This document shows positions 1 through 7,844 of a stretch of 29,091 nucleotides of DNA, in pieces. Every line of letters begins with the position of its first letter. Within the stretch, counting starts at the first letter, position 1. The notes under the pieces were generated by a model. It saw only the letters and a list, made by a program, of their open reading frames with translations. It searched no databases and was not told where the DNA came from. This DNA comes from an uncultured Gammaproteobacteria bacterium (GTDB lineage: Bacteria > Pseudomonadota > Gammaproteobacteria > Nitrosococcales > Methylophagaceae): contig CAJXPP010000004.1 of the NCBI GenBank assembly GCA_913058195.1, forward strand, positions 1 to 29,091, written 5' to 3'. The position numbers were made by a program, and so were the translations under genes.

Positions 1-250
1 TAGCATGTAGTATTAATGTCGTTTTACCAGAAGATTCTGGGCCATAGATTTCGACAACTCGACCGCGGGGTAAACCACCGATGCCTAAGGCGACATCAAG
101 ACCGATTGAGCCTGTTGATACCGCATCAATATCACGAGCGGCAGCTGAGTCACCCAAACGCATGACGGCACCTTTACCAAATTGCTTTTCGATTTGGCCA
201 AGTGCTGCACCAAGTGCTTTTTTCTTGCCATCGTCCATTGCTGTCGCCAT
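1..250 (-). CDS. recA: RecA recombinase, N-terminal part (truncated by window edge)
   Basis: RecA is the ATP-dependent strand-exchange protein of homologous recombination and the co-protease that triggers LexA cleavage. The first 83 codons are visible on the minus strand, beginning at an ATG at 250 (MATAMDDGKKKALGAALGQI). They carry the usual N-terminal oligomerisation helix, then GSIGLDVALGIGGLPRGR, and at the left edge the Walker A loop GPESSGKT. The rest of the roughly 345-residue protein lies outside the window. pncC ends 50 bp upstream in the same direction, the common cinA-recA arrangement. I could not see a LexA box (CTGT-N8-ACAG type) in that 50 bp, so SOS control, if present, must act from elsewhere or through a divergent site. 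Confidence 0.97.
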   Translation of the reverse strand, partial: MATAMDDGKKKALGAALGQIEKQFGKGAVMRLGDSAAARDIDAVSTGSIGLDVALGIGGLPRGRVVEIYGPESSGKTTLILHA

Positions 251-300
251 TGTCGAGTCCAAAAGTGTGAATAAATACGCGATTATCCCACAGATACGAA

Positions 301-801
301 TCAGTCTCTAGCGTTTTTGATTATACCTTGTAATGCAACCATAACGGCTTGGCTTCTTATTGATTGTCGGTCGCCGTCAAAGTGATGTTGCGCTGTTATT
401 ACTCGGCCTTGTTTTGTTTGCCAGGAGAACCAAACTGTGCCGACAGGTTTAGCTTTTGAACCACCACCGGGGCCAGCAACACCGGTGATTGCGACGCTAA
501 TGTCCGCAGATGTACTAGCGAGTATACCCTGTGCCATTTCGATAGCAGTTTGTTCGCTAACGGCCCCGAATTGATCTAATGTTTGTTGTTTAACGCCGAG
601 AAAGTCATGTTTAAATTGATTACTATAGCTAACGATACCACCATCAAACCAAGAGGAACTGCCCGCAAGATCAGTACAACATTTTGCTAGCCACCCTCCT
701 GTACATGATTCTGCACATGCCAATGTTAAATCAAATTGTCTTAGTGTGAATGCGAGTAACTCGGTAGAACGGTAAAGTTGCTCTTCAGAAATTGTTTGCA
801 T
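301..801 (-). CDS. pncC: Nicotinamide-nucleotide amidohydrolase PncC (CinA C-terminal domain protein)
   Basis: Predicted to deamidate nicotinamide mononucleotide to nicotinate mononucleotide, a step of pyridine-nucleotide recycling. The 166-residue protein is the stand-alone CinA C-terminal domain, as in E. coli PncC (YgaD). Visible motifs are AESCTGGW at residues 30-37 (conserved Ser/Cys/Thr segment), WFDGGIVSYSN (51-61), GAVSEQTA (79-86), ITGVAGPGGGS (105-115) and KPVGTVW (118-124). I chose the ATG at 801 because its N-terminus matches homologue length; an in-frame ATG at 819 would add six residues and overlap the mutS start. It lies directly upstream of recA and divergent from mutS, the order known in pseudomonads. 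DNA-damage induction through read-through into recA is plausible but not shown by a visible operator. Confidence 0.93.
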   Translation of the reverse strand: MQTISEEQLYRSTELLAFTLRQFDLTLACAESCTGGWLAKCCTDLAGSSSWFDGGIVSYSNQFKHDFLGVKQQTLDQFGAVSEQTAIEMAQGILASTSADISVAITGVAGPGGGSKAKPVGTVWFSWQTKQGRVITAQHHFDGDRQSIRSQAVMVALQGIIKNARD

Positions 802-806
802 GATAT
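778..806 (+). promoter_or_regulatory. Possible mutS promoter inside pncC; leaderless mRNA possible
   Basis: TTGCTC at 778-783 and TGATAT at 801-806 are separated by 17 bp, an acceptable sigma70 spacing. The predicted transcription start falls at about 812-813, on the mutS ATG, and there is no Shine-Dalgarno sequence before that ATG. This would make a leaderless mutS transcript. The match to consensus is moderate only, so this is a suggestion. Confidence 0.28.
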
Positions 807-811
807 AAACT

Positions 812-3376
812 ATGCCCATGACTAAAAAACAAAATCATACTCCAATGATGACGCAATATCTGCGTATTAAAGCTGAAAATCCCGATTACTTATTGTTTTA
901 TCGTATGGGTGACTTTTATGAGATGTTTTATGATGATGCACATAAAGCGGCAGAATTATTAGATATTACGCTGACTGCACGAGGCAATAGTAATGGCACG
1001 CCAATTCCAATGGCGGGTATACCTTATCATGCTGCAGACTCGTATTTGTCGCGATTAATCAATATTGGTGAGTCGGTAGCGATTTGCGAGCAAATAGGTG
1101 ACCCAGCAACCAGTAAAGGGCCTGTTGAGCGGCAAGTCGTCAGAATATTAACGCCAGGAACCTTAACGGAAGAGGCTTTATTAGATAGCAAAAATGAAAA
1201 CTTATTAGTCGCAATTTCAGAGCAGAAAGGACGCTATGGATTAGCCACGGCTGAACTGAGTAGCGGGCGGTTTACAGTGAGTGAATTGGACTCCTTGACC
1301 GAACTTCATGCAGAATTGGCTCGCTTACAAGCAGTAGAAATTTTAGTGGGTGAATCTTTATTAGATCCGTTAGCCGATTTTTCTAAGCAGTTACGTAGTT
1401 TACCGCCTTGGCATTTTGAACAAGAGACCGCTCAACGTCGTTTATGTGAACATTTCCAAATTCAAGATTTAAATGGCTTTGGCTGTGAAGATATGAATTT
1501 AGCGGTGATTGCAGCAGGCTGTTTGCTTAATTATGCACAAGAAACACATCGAACAGCTTTGCCTCATATCCGCGGTTTAAGTATTGAAAAAACCAGTGAT
1601 AGTATTCGCTTGGATCCTCAGTCCCGCCGTAATCTTGAATTAGAAACAAATCTATCAGGCGGGCGTGAGCACACACTATTGTCTGTATTGGATAAAACTG
1701 TCAGCCCGATGGGCGCGCGATTATTACGCCGTTGGTTATTAAGGCCATTACGAAATCATAGTATTTTAAAACAGCGACAACAAGCAATTCAGCAGTTTAT
1801 TGAAACGCAAACATCAGAATCATTACAAAGCATTATCCGGAAATTGGGTGATATTGAACGAATTGTCGCTCGTATTGCGCTGCGAAGTGCTAGGCCGCGC
1901 GATTTTATGCATTTGCGTAATACATTAGACGCTTTGCCTGGCTTACATCAATTACTTGCTGATTCAAATTCACAGCGATTAATACAGCTTGATCGTGACT
2001 TAGGTACCTTTCCTGAATTACTAAACTTACTACAAACTGCGCTAATCGACGAACCACCAGTGTTAATTCGTGATGGAGGGGTGATTGCTGAAGGTTATAA
2101 CGAGGAGCTGGACCATTTACGCACAATTAGAGATCGTGCTAGTCAATTCTTAAGTGATCTTGAGCAACGTGAACGTGAACGAACTGGTGTGTCAACCCTA
2201 AAAGTTGGCTATAACCGCGTACATGGTTATTTTATTGAAATCAGCCGTTCACATCATATTGAAGTACCGACTGAATATGTTCGCAGACAAACGCTAAAAA
2301 ATGCTGAGCGCTATATTACGCCAGAGTTAAAAGGCTTTGAAGACCAAGTATTGAGTGCCAATGAGCGAGCCTTAGCGCTAGAAAAAAGCTTATATGAAGG
2401 GTTATTTGAGCAAATAGAACCTGATTTAGCCGCTTTAGAAGTGTCTGCTAATGCCTTAGCCGAAGTCGATGTATTGGTAAATTTAGCCGAGCGTGCGGAC
2501 AGCCTCAATTATGTTGCACCAGAGTTTTCTACCAGCAGCGCTGTACATATAACTGGTGGACGTCACCCTGTTGTTGAAGGTGTGACCGAACAAACCTTTT
2601 GTCCTAATGATGCAAGCTTTACTCACACGCAACGATTGATGTTAATAACAGGCCCTAATATGGGCGGTAAATCAACTTATATGCGACAAGTTGCCTTAAT
2701 TGTATTAATGGCTCATATGGGTAGTTTTGTACCTGCTGAAAGTGCTGAAATAGGCTTGGTTGATCAAGTCTTTACTCGAATAGGGGCATCGGATGATCTG
2801 GCATCAGGCCGTTCGACCTTTATGGTTGAAATGAATGAAGCGGCGAATATTCTTAATAATGCGACCGAACATAGCTTGGTCTTAATGGATGAAATAGGAC
2901 GAGGAACCAGTACATTTGATGGACTTTCGCTTGCTTGGGCCTGCGCTGAAAAGTTAGTTCGTGATTTGGGTGCATATACTTTATTTGCCACTCATTATTT
3001 TGAATTAACTGAATTGCCAGAGTTATATGAAAAAGTAGTTAATGTACATTTAGATGCAATTGAGCATGGCGATAAAATTGTCTTTTTACATCAAGTGAAA
3101 CAAGGAGCGGCCAATCAAAGCTATGGATTGCAGGTAGCTAAATTAGCGGGCGTACCAACAGATGTTATCCAAGCAGCAAAGACTAAGTTGAAGCAGCTGG
3201 AAATGATGAAGTTGGAACCAACCGAAAAGGCTTATAACCCTCAGGCAGATTTATTTCAGCAACAAAATGAATCATCGGAGCTTGAGCGTTATATAACAAA
3301 CCTTGACCCAGATGAATTGACGCCTAAACAGGCTCAAGAAAAACTATACGACCTGGTCGCTTTATTAAAGAAATGA
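812..3376 (+). CDS. mutS: DNA mismatch repair protein MutS
   Basis: MutS recognises mismatches and small loops in newly replicated DNA and, as an ATPase sliding clamp, recruits MutL. The 854-residue length matches the gammaproteobacterial family (E. coli 853). The mismatch-reading motif F-Y-E is at residues 35-37 (GDFYEMF). The connector and lever/clamp domains follow, including TLKVGYNRVHGYFIEISRS. The ATPase has Walker A TGPNMGGKST near residue 614, the ASDDLASGRSTFMVEM signature, Walker B LVLMDEIGRGTSTFDG near 690 and LFATHYFELT. The C-terminus LDPDELTPKQAQEKLYDL is the tetramerisation segment. ATG codons at 812 and 818 are both possible; neither has a Shine-Dalgarno sequence. It converges with dacB, the two stop codons being one base apart. 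It appears intact, so a mutator phenotype is not predicted from this gene. Confidence 0.98.
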   Translation: MPMTKKQNHTPMMTQYLRIKAENPDYLLFYRMGDFYEMFYDDAHKAAELLDITLTARGNSNGTPIPMAGIPYHAADSYLSRLINIGESVAICEQIGDPATSKGPVERQVVRILTPGTLTEEALLDSKNENLLVAISEQKGRYGLATAELSSGRFTVSELDSLTELHAELARLQAVEILVGESLLDPLADFSKQLRSLPPWHFEQETAQRRLCEHFQIQDLNGFGCEDMNLAVIAAGCLLNYAQETHRTALPHIRGLSIEKTSDSIRLDPQSRRNLELETNLSGGREHTLLSVLDKTVSPMGARLLRRWLLRPLRNHSILKQRQQAIQQFIETQTSESLQSIIRKLGDIERIVARIALRSARPRDFMHLRNTLDALPGLHQLLADSNSQRLIQLDRDLGTFPELLNLLQTALIDEPPVLIRDGGVIAEGYNEELDHLRTIRDRASQFLSDLEQRERERTGVSTLKVGYNRVHGYFIEISRSHHIEVPTEYVRRQTLKNAERYITPELKGFEDQVLSANERALALEKSLYEGLFEQIEPDLAALEVSANALAEVDVLVNLAERADSLNYVAPEFSTSSAVHITGGRHPVVEGVTEQTFCPNDASFTHTQRLMLITGPNMGGKSTYMRQVALIVLMAHMGSFVPAESAEIGLVDQVFTRIGASDDLASGRSTFMVEMNEAANILNNATEHSLVLMDEIGRGTSTFDGLSLAWACAEKLVRDLGAYTLFATHYFELTELPELYEKVVNVHLDAIEHGDKIVFLHQVKQGAANQSYGLQVAKLAGVPTDVIQAAKTKLKQLEMMKLEPTEKAYNPQADLFQQQNESSELERYITNLDPDELTPKQAQEKLYDLVALLKK

Positions 3377-3377
3377 T

Positions 3378-4571
3378 TTAAGGGGAGGTAAGCGCTTTCG
3401 CGATAGCATTTCTTCGTTTGTGGTAAACAGTTTGGTTTATCATCAATGCAAAGGCATTCCAGTTTTGCTCTTTATCAACGCTATATCCCGCTAAGGTACT
3501 GACATTGTCTAGTGTGCCTGATTTAGCGTAAATACCTTCTGATACTTCAGGCAGTAGGTGTTTCCATGGTCGGAACATATTGAGTAGGTCAACTAATTGC
3601 CTAGGTGATAAACGATTGTTGCGTGATAGGCCTGCTCCGTCTTTTAAGGTGATATGTTTCCAGCGAAATTGCTTGCTTACAGTCATTTCCATATAACGTT
3701 GAACATCAGCAAAGTTAGCAGGCTGTTGAAAGTATTCTGCACTGAGGATTAAAACTAGCTGATTGGCAATGAAATTAGTTGAGTATTTCAGCATAGGGCG
3801 GATCATTTCGCCCAATGATTTACTATTAAGGTGAGTATAAAATAGTGGAAGTTGTGAAGTGCTTCCCCATACTATTTTACTACTAACTTGAATGCCTTGT
3901 TGTCTAAGGAAAACGGCTAATAATTCTGCGAAATACTGTTCTGCATCACTTGATTTTTTACCTGTGTTAATTCTAGTTTTTGTCGAATTTATATTCTGCT
4001 GAGAGGCTATTTTCAGTGCTGTTTGAGTTAATGGTGTTTGGCTTTCAGCAGATACCAGTGTTTTATTGATTCTTTTCACTGTAATAGTATTGAAGTTTGC
4101 AGCAATGGCTGATGGAATAGCATCATAAGGATTATTGGAATAGTCGTTACTCATTGGGGTTAAGCCTGCTTTAAAAAAAGAACTATCAAGTCCAATAGCA
4201 CTGATACTTGTTAAGCCTAAATTTTTTAACTGTTCAGCAATAAGTAGCATTTCTTCTGATGTTAGGAATGGGTCACCATTGCCTTTGACCCACAAAGTTT
4301 TTGAGTTTTCATCAAGGTAAAAATCAGTTTTAAACTGATGTTGTTCACCCCAATGGTTTAACGCTAGCCAAGCAGTAACTAATTTAGTTGTCGATGCAGG
4401 AATGTAGCTATTCTGAGCATTATTGGCTATATCAGCTTTTCCTATTTTCTCTATTAAAATACCGGCATGTTCAATTTCTGGGTATTTAGCAATTAAACTG
4501 TCTGCAAAGCTGATAAGTGGAACACTAAATAAGATTATTAGTACGGACAGGATTTTAGCGTTAATAAACAT
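3378..4571 (-). CDS. dacB: D-alanyl-D-alanine carboxypeptidase/endopeptidase (PBP4 type)
   Basis: A periplasmic penicillin-binding protein of the PBP4 (peptidase S13) family that trims pentapeptide stems and cleaves 4-3 peptide cross-links in peptidoglycan. All three active-site motifs are present in the 397-residue product: SxxK as S60-T-T-K63 in PASTTKLVTAW, SxN as S316-R-N318 in KDGAGLSRNNRLSP, and KTG as K350-S-G-T353 in YAKSGTLDNVSTLAGY. An N-terminal signal peptide is evident, with probable cleavage after SFA near residue 23. It is about 80 residues shorter than E. coli PBP4, suggesting a reduced insert between the first two motifs, as in other short family members. It is the last gene of the minus-strand run yhfA to dacB, 25 bp after arfB. 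Confidence 0.93.
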   Translation of the reverse strand: MFINAKILSVLIILFSVPLISFADSLIAKYPEIEHAGILIEKIGKADIANNAQNSYIPASTTKLVTAWLALNHWGEQHQFKTDFYLDENSKTLWVKGNGDPFLTSEEMLLIAEQLKNLGLTSISAIGLDSSFFKAGLTPMSNDYSNNPYDAIPSAIAANFNTITVKRINKTLVSAESQTPLTQTALKIASQQNINSTKTRINTGKKSSDAEQYFAELLAVFLRQQGIQVSSKIVWGSTSQLPLFYTHLNSKSLGEMIRPMLKYSTNFIANQLVLILSAEYFQQPANFADVQRYMEMTVSKQFRWKHITLKDGAGLSRNNRLSPRQLVDLLNMFRPWKHLLPEVSEGIYAKSGTLDNVSTLAGYSVDKEQNWNAFALMINQTVYHKRRNAIAKALTSP

Positions 4572-4596
4572 AGTATTGTGGCTGTTAGTACCGAGC

Positions 4597-5007
4597 TTAC
4601 TCGGATACTTTACCGCGAAGTGACTTTGTTTTTCCGCGCAAGGTTTTACTATCCATACGTCTCCTCTGTGAGCCTCTAGTTGCCTTGGTGGGCCGCCTTT
4701 GTTTGAGATGAACCGATGCGCTCTTAATCAGCTCGTGTAGACGTTCAAGCGCATCAGCACGGTTTTTCTCTTGAGTTCGAAACTGTTGGGCTTTTATTAT
4801 CAATACACCGTCTTTATTGATGCGTTTATCATTAAGGTTTAATAATCGTTGTTTGCAATAATCAGGCAATGATGACGCTTTTATATCAAAACGAAGATGA
4901 ATGGCTGATGAGACTTTATTAACATTTTGCCCACCCGCACCTTGCGCTCGAATTGCAGAAAGCTCGATTTCATTTTCAGAAATGGTGAGGGAGGACGAAG
5001 ATGACAT
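4597..5007 (-). CDS. arfB: Alternative ribosome-rescue factor B (peptidyl-tRNA hydrolase ArfB/YaeJ)
   Basis: ArfB releases peptides from ribosomes stalled on mRNAs without a stop codon. The catalytic loop reads AQGAGGQNVNK, with GGQ at residues 25-27, and the family's SSAIHLRFDI follows. The strongly basic C-terminal tail (roughly residues 97-136, many Arg/Lys: RRPTKATRGSQRRR and LRGKTKSLRGK) is the part that enters the empty mRNA channel in characterised ArfB. I chose the ATG at 5007 (MSSSSSLTISENEIEL, 136 residues), which matches the 140-residue E. coli protein; an in-frame ATG at 5049 would overlap ycgL by 41 bases. The start lies one base after the ycgL stop codon, so translation is probably coupled. 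Confidence 0.95.
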   Translation of the reverse strand: MSSSSSLTISENEIELSAIRAQGAGGQNVNKVSSAIHLRFDIKASSLPDYCKQRLLNLNDKRINKDGVLIIKAQQFRTQEKNRADALERLHELIKSASVHLKQRRPTKATRGSQRRRMDSKTLRGKTKSLRGKVSE

Positions 5008-5008
5008 A

Positions 5009-5287
5009 TTAATGTTTGTATTTTGCCGGTTCTTTAAAGTCGATAACACTGGAAATAGGCGGGGGAATTTGCAGATGGAACCCTTTATTTGCTAGGCTTT
5101 TAATTACGGTATCTACATTTTCACGGGCGAGTTTGCGTTCTGGTGTTAGTTCAAGTTCCATAACAAATACAGGCTCTTTGCCCATACTATCGTAGAGTGC
5201 TTGTGGAACGTCAGAAAAGTCATCTTTTCTAATGATATAGAGGTATAACTCTTCTTTTTTGGTGCTTTTATAAATATATGCATTCAT
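5009..5287 (-). CDS. ycgL: YcgL domain-containing protein
   Basis: A 92-residue member of the YcgL family (about 100 residues, gammaproteobacteria), whose role is unknown; in Escherichia the gene neighbours cell-division inhibitor genes. Family features visible are the N-terminal YIYKSTKKEELYLYI, DDFSDVPQALYDSMG, the ELTPERKLARENVDTVIKSL helix and the characteristic LQIPPPI near the C-terminus. The ATG at 5287 was chosen because the longer reading frame (to 5377) adds a hydrophobic 30-residue leader that overlaps the end of the upstream VOC gene and is absent from the family. It sits 10 bp after the VOC gene and one base before arfB. Confidence 0.92.
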   Translation of the reverse strand: MNAYIYKSTKKEELYLYIIRKDDFSDVPQALYDSMGKEPVFVMELELTPERKLARENVDTVIKSLANKGFHLQIPPPISSVIDFKEPAKYKH

Positions 5288-5297
5288 AGAATTGAGC

Positions 5298-5690
5298 TCA
5301 AGAAATAGGGGGGTGGAAAATAATTTGTACCACGGTGTTAGCAGGATCATAGCAATAAAAGCTACGAGCACCATCACGGTGTGTACGAGGGGGCTGGCGT
5401 ATTGTTACATTGTGATGTTGTAAAAATGCAAACCATTCGTCTACTTGCTCAGGCGTCTTAATAATAAAGCCAATATGATCCAGCTTCTGGTTGCCACTGG
5501 TATCAAAGCCTTCATCTGCACGGTGCAATGCTAAGTTATCATTGCCTGAAGTAATATAAACATTATCTGTATCAGGCCTCCATTCGACTGTCATGCCTAG
5601 CAAGTCAGTATAAAAGTGCTCACAAGCCTCAAGATCATTAACAAATAATGCGATATGACGCATTCCGCCCGTTGCTGGTGGCCGCTTCAT
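5298..5690 (-). CDS. VOC-superfamily (glyoxalase/dioxygenase-like) protein
   Basis: A 130-residue single-domain vicinal-oxygen-chelate protein with the two beta-alpha-beta-beta-beta modules expected: RHIALFVNDLEACEHFYTDL at residues 11-30 and LDHIGFIIKTPEQVDEWFAF at 70-89. Potential metal ligands are H12, H56 and H72. The second-module position that is normally Glu in GN-x-VE reads NTVVQ, placing Q122 where the fourth ligand would be. The substrate cannot be told from sequence; the family includes glyoxalase I, ring-cleavage dioxygenases and antibiotic-binding proteins. It lies 39 bp after yhfA and 10 bp before ycgL and is likely co-transcribed with them. Confidence 0.88.
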   Translation of the reverse strand: MKRPPATGGMRHIALFVNDLEACEHFYTDLLGMTVEWRPDTDNVYITSGNDNLALHRADEGFDTSGNQKLDHIGFIIKTPEQVDEWFAFLQHHNVTIRQPPRTHRDGARSFYCYDPANTVVQIIFHPPIS

Positions 5691-5729
5691 TATTGTTTAC
5701 CAAAATTAATAGAGATAAATAGGATGACA

Positions 5730-6149
5730 TTAATCAACATTGATGATCTCATAATCATGAGTAATTTCAGCTGTTTCACCTAACATGATGGATGCTGAGC
5801 AATACTTCTGTGTTGATAGTTCAACGGCGCGTTTAACTTGCGCTTCTTTTAAGTCTTTACCTGTTACTTTGTAGTGAACATTGATTTTGGTAAAGACCTT
5901 AGGAATCGCTTCGCTGCGCTCACTATCAATTTCTACAACACAGTCACGAATATCTTGGCGCCCCTTTTTTAGCATCTGAATCATATCAAAAGTGGTGCAG
6001 CCACCCATTCCTAGTAGAAGCAGTTCCATAGGTCGCATTCCAGTGCCATGGCCCCCAAGCTCTTCTGGGCCGTCCATTACAATGGCATGCCCAGAACCTG
6101 ACTCGCCTAAAAATAGTAAATCTTCAACCCACTTGACTCTTGCTTTCAT
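5730..6149 (-). CDS. yhfA: OsmC family protein, YhfA-like
   Basis: OsmC/Ohr proteins are cysteine-based peroxidases; this 139-residue protein belongs to the YhfA branch, whose physiological substrate is not established. The two redox cysteines are in place: C51 in GMGGCTTFDMIQMLKKGRQD and C117 in STQKYCSASIML. The opening KARVKWVEDLLFLGESGSGH is very close to E. coli YhfA (QARVKWVEGLTFLGESASGH). It is divergent from the Crp-family gene, with 128 bp between start codons. The same pairing of yhfA with crp is known in enterics and with vfr in pseudomonads, so this is conserved neighbourhood. Control by the Crp-like protein is possible, but I see no good TGTGA-N6-TCACA site between them. Confidence 0.93.
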   Translation of the reverse strand: MKARVKWVEDLLFLGESGSGHAIVMDGPEELGGHGTGMRPMELLLLGMGGCTTFDMIQMLKKGRQDIRDCVVEIDSERSEAIPKVFTKINVHYKVTGKDLKEAQVKRAVELSTQKYCSASIMLGETAEITHDYEIINVD

Positions 6150-6223
6150 GATTTATTCAGTTCTCAATTATTAAAATAGCGATGAGTAATTTTGCCATAT
6201 TCGCCTAATCTATGCAGTGTTGG

Positions 6224-6252
6224 TTTACTATTGATGAAAAATTTTCTATTCT
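6224..6252 (+). promoter_or_regulatory. Probable sigma70 promoter of the Crp-family gene
   Basis: TTTACT (6224-6229) and TATTCT (6247-6252) are separated by exactly 17 bp. The predicted start of transcription, near 6259, is downstream of an in-frame ATG at 6212 and upstream of the ATG at 6278, which independently supports the later start codon. Confidence 0.38.
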
Positions 6253-6277
6253 GTATGGATATTATTTAGGAAGTGCT

Positions 6278-6961
6278 ATGGATTATTTTAAACATAAAGC
6301 GATAGAAGAAGGACTGGCTGACTTTTTTCATTGTTGTCATAGCAAGCAATATGATGCTAAATCAATTTTAATCGCTCCAGGTGACGCAGCCGATACTCTA
6401 TATTACATTCGAGAAGGTTCAGTTTCCATCACTATGGAAGATGAAGATGGGGAAGAGTTAATTCTCGCCTATTTGAACCAAGGTGATTTTTTGGGTGAAA
6501 TAGGTTTGTTTTCTGATGTTGAAAGTCGCGGTGTAACTGTTAGAGCCCGCACTAAATGTAGAACAGAAGAAATTAGCTATAAGCAAATTAAAGCGCTAGC
6601 AGGTAATCAACTTAAAGCGTGTTATCCAGTGCTACTGCAGTATATTGCTGAACATATGGCTAAGCGTTTGCTGACTACTACTCGTAAAGCAGGAGATCTT
6701 GCTTTTTTAGATGTCGCTGGTCGAATAAAATCTGCTTTACTAGAATTGTCTACACAGCCTGATGCAATGAAACATCCAGAAGGCATTCAAATAAAAGTAA
6801 CACGACAAGAAATTAGCCGCATGGTGGGGTGTTCTAGAGAAATGGCTGGACGAGTATTAAAAGACCTTCAACAAGAAGGATTTATTTGGGCGCATGGTAA
6901 AACATTGATTATCTATGATGGTGATCTTGGTCGAGCACTACAAGCAAAAGACATCGACTAA
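6278..6961 (+). CDS. crp: Crp/Vfr/Clp-family cyclic-nucleotide-responsive transcription regulator
   Basis: A 227-residue global regulator: an N-terminal cyclic-nucleotide-binding beta-roll (about 25-115), a dimerisation helix (115-145, including RLLTTTRKAGDLAFLDVAGR), and a C-terminal helix-turn-helix VTRQEISRMVGCSREMAGRV (174-193). The recognition helix GCSREM matches Crp, Vfr and Clp, so TGTGA-type half-sites are expected. In the ligand pocket the Glu of GEIGLF (E75) and the Arg (R84) that bind the cAMP phosphate-ribose are kept, but the Ser that follows in Crp is G85. T134-T135 replace Thr-Ser as in Vfr. SREMAGRVLK and AHGKT read closer to Xanthomonas Clp than to Vfr. I chose the ATG at 6278 because AGGAAG precedes it at good spacing. 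The C-terminus is about 10 residues longer than usual. Confidence 0.93.
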   Translation: MDYFKHKAIEEGLADFFHCCHSKQYDAKSILIAPGDAADTLYYIREGSVSITMEDEDGEELILAYLNQGDFLGEIGLFSDVESRGVTVRARTKCRTEEISYKQIKALAGNQLKACYPVLLQYIAEHMAKRLLTTTRKAGDLAFLDVAGRIKSALLELSTQPDAMKHPEGIQIKVTRQEISRMVGCSREMAGRVLKDLQQEGFIWAHGKTLIIYDGDLGRALQAKDID

Positions 6962-6973
6962 TTTAGTTTAGAC

Positions 6974-6992
6974 TTTAGCAGGCTTTGCTAAA
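6974..6992. terminator. Possible weak bidirectional terminator between crp and trpC
   Basis: TTTAGCA and TGCTAAA form a perfect 7-bp stem with a 5-base loop, 13 bp after the crp stop codon in a 71-bp convergent gap. The stem is AT-rich and only a short mixed T-run follows on either strand, so it would be weak. Confidence 0.3.
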
Positions 6993-7032
6993 TAGTTGTT
7001 AGATAACAAGGCCTGAATATCATTGCATGATG

Positions 7033-7830
7033 TTAATTAAAAAGAGCACTAAGCTTTTCACCAGGCTCTTTTGCACGCATAAACGCTTCACCTACTAAAA
7101 AGCCATTTACATGATGGTCACGCATTAATCGAACATCTTCTGCTGTATGAATACCGCTTTCAGTAATGATGGTATGGTTTTCAGGGATCGTGCCCAGCAA
7201 ATCTAAGGTTGTGTTTAAGCTGGTTTCAAATGTACTTAGATTGCGGTTATTGATACCAATAAGTGGTAAATTCAACAATAAAGCACGCTCTAGTTCCTCT
7301 AAATTGTGTACTTCAACTAATACATCCATATCAAGCTGCATAGCAAGATCACTGAGCTCACTTAACTGAGCATCATTTAGGGCTGAGACAATTAATAAAA
7401 TTGCGTCAGCACTGATCGCTCTAGCTTCAAAGACTTGATAAGGATCAACAATAAAATCTTTACGAATAACGGGTAGGGAAGTGGCTTTACGGGCTTCTTG
7501 AAGATAAAATTCATGGCCTTGGAAAAAGTCATGATCAGTGAGTACTGATAAACATGCTGCACCATGTTGTTCATAGCTTTTAGCGATATCAGCAGGAATA
7601 AAGTTTTCTCGTAATAAGCCTTTGCTTGGCGATGCTTTTTTAATCTCAGCAATAACTGCAGCATCGCCGGCATTAATTTTGGCTTCAATTGCGGCTACAA
7701 ACCCACGAGGAGCATCAGCTTTTTCAGCTACTTCAATCAATTGCTGTAGTGATGCTTTTTGTTTGCGTTCATTAATTTCTTCAAATTTACGCTGTATTAT
7801 TTTTTTCAAAATGTCAGGAGTATCAGTCAT
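7033..7830 (-). CDS. trpC: Indole-3-glycerol-phosphate synthase
   Basis: Converts carboxyphenylamino-deoxyribulose phosphate to indole-3-glycerol phosphate in tryptophan synthesis. The 265-residue product is the single-function TIM-barrel enzyme without a fused TrpF. Conserved segments are AEIKKASPSKG (61-71, with E62 and the substrate-binding K64), LSVLTD (94-99), VIRKDFIVDPYQV (121-133, K124 the general acid), LVEVH (171-175, E173), IGINNRNL (191-198) and ITESGI followed by GFLVGEAFM near the phosphate site. It is the last gene of trpG-trpD-trpC, 14 bp after trpD. trpF, trpB and trpA are not in this window. Confidence 0.97.
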   Translation of the reverse strand: MTDTPDILKKIIQRKFEEINERKQKASLQQLIEVAEKADAPRGFVAAIEAKINAGDAAVIAEIKKASPSKGLLRENFIPADIAKSYEQHGAACLSVLTDHDFFQGHEFYLQEARKATSLPVIRKDFIVDPYQVFEARAISADAILLIVSALNDAQLSELSDLAMQLDMDVLVEVHNLEELERALLLNLPLIGINNRNLSTFETSLNTTLDLLGTIPENHTIITESGIHTAEDVRLMRDHHVNGFLVGEAFMRAKEPGEKLSALFN

Positions 7831-7844
7831 TATTTTATCTTTTA

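Noticed and set aside
251..300. Possible LexA (SOS) box between pncC and recA
   Set aside because: Only a CTGTGGG half with no matching ACAG half at the right distance; not supportable.
81..311. 76-residue plus-strand frame over recA
   Set aside because: It is antisense to the well-conserved recA N-terminus and resembles no protein.
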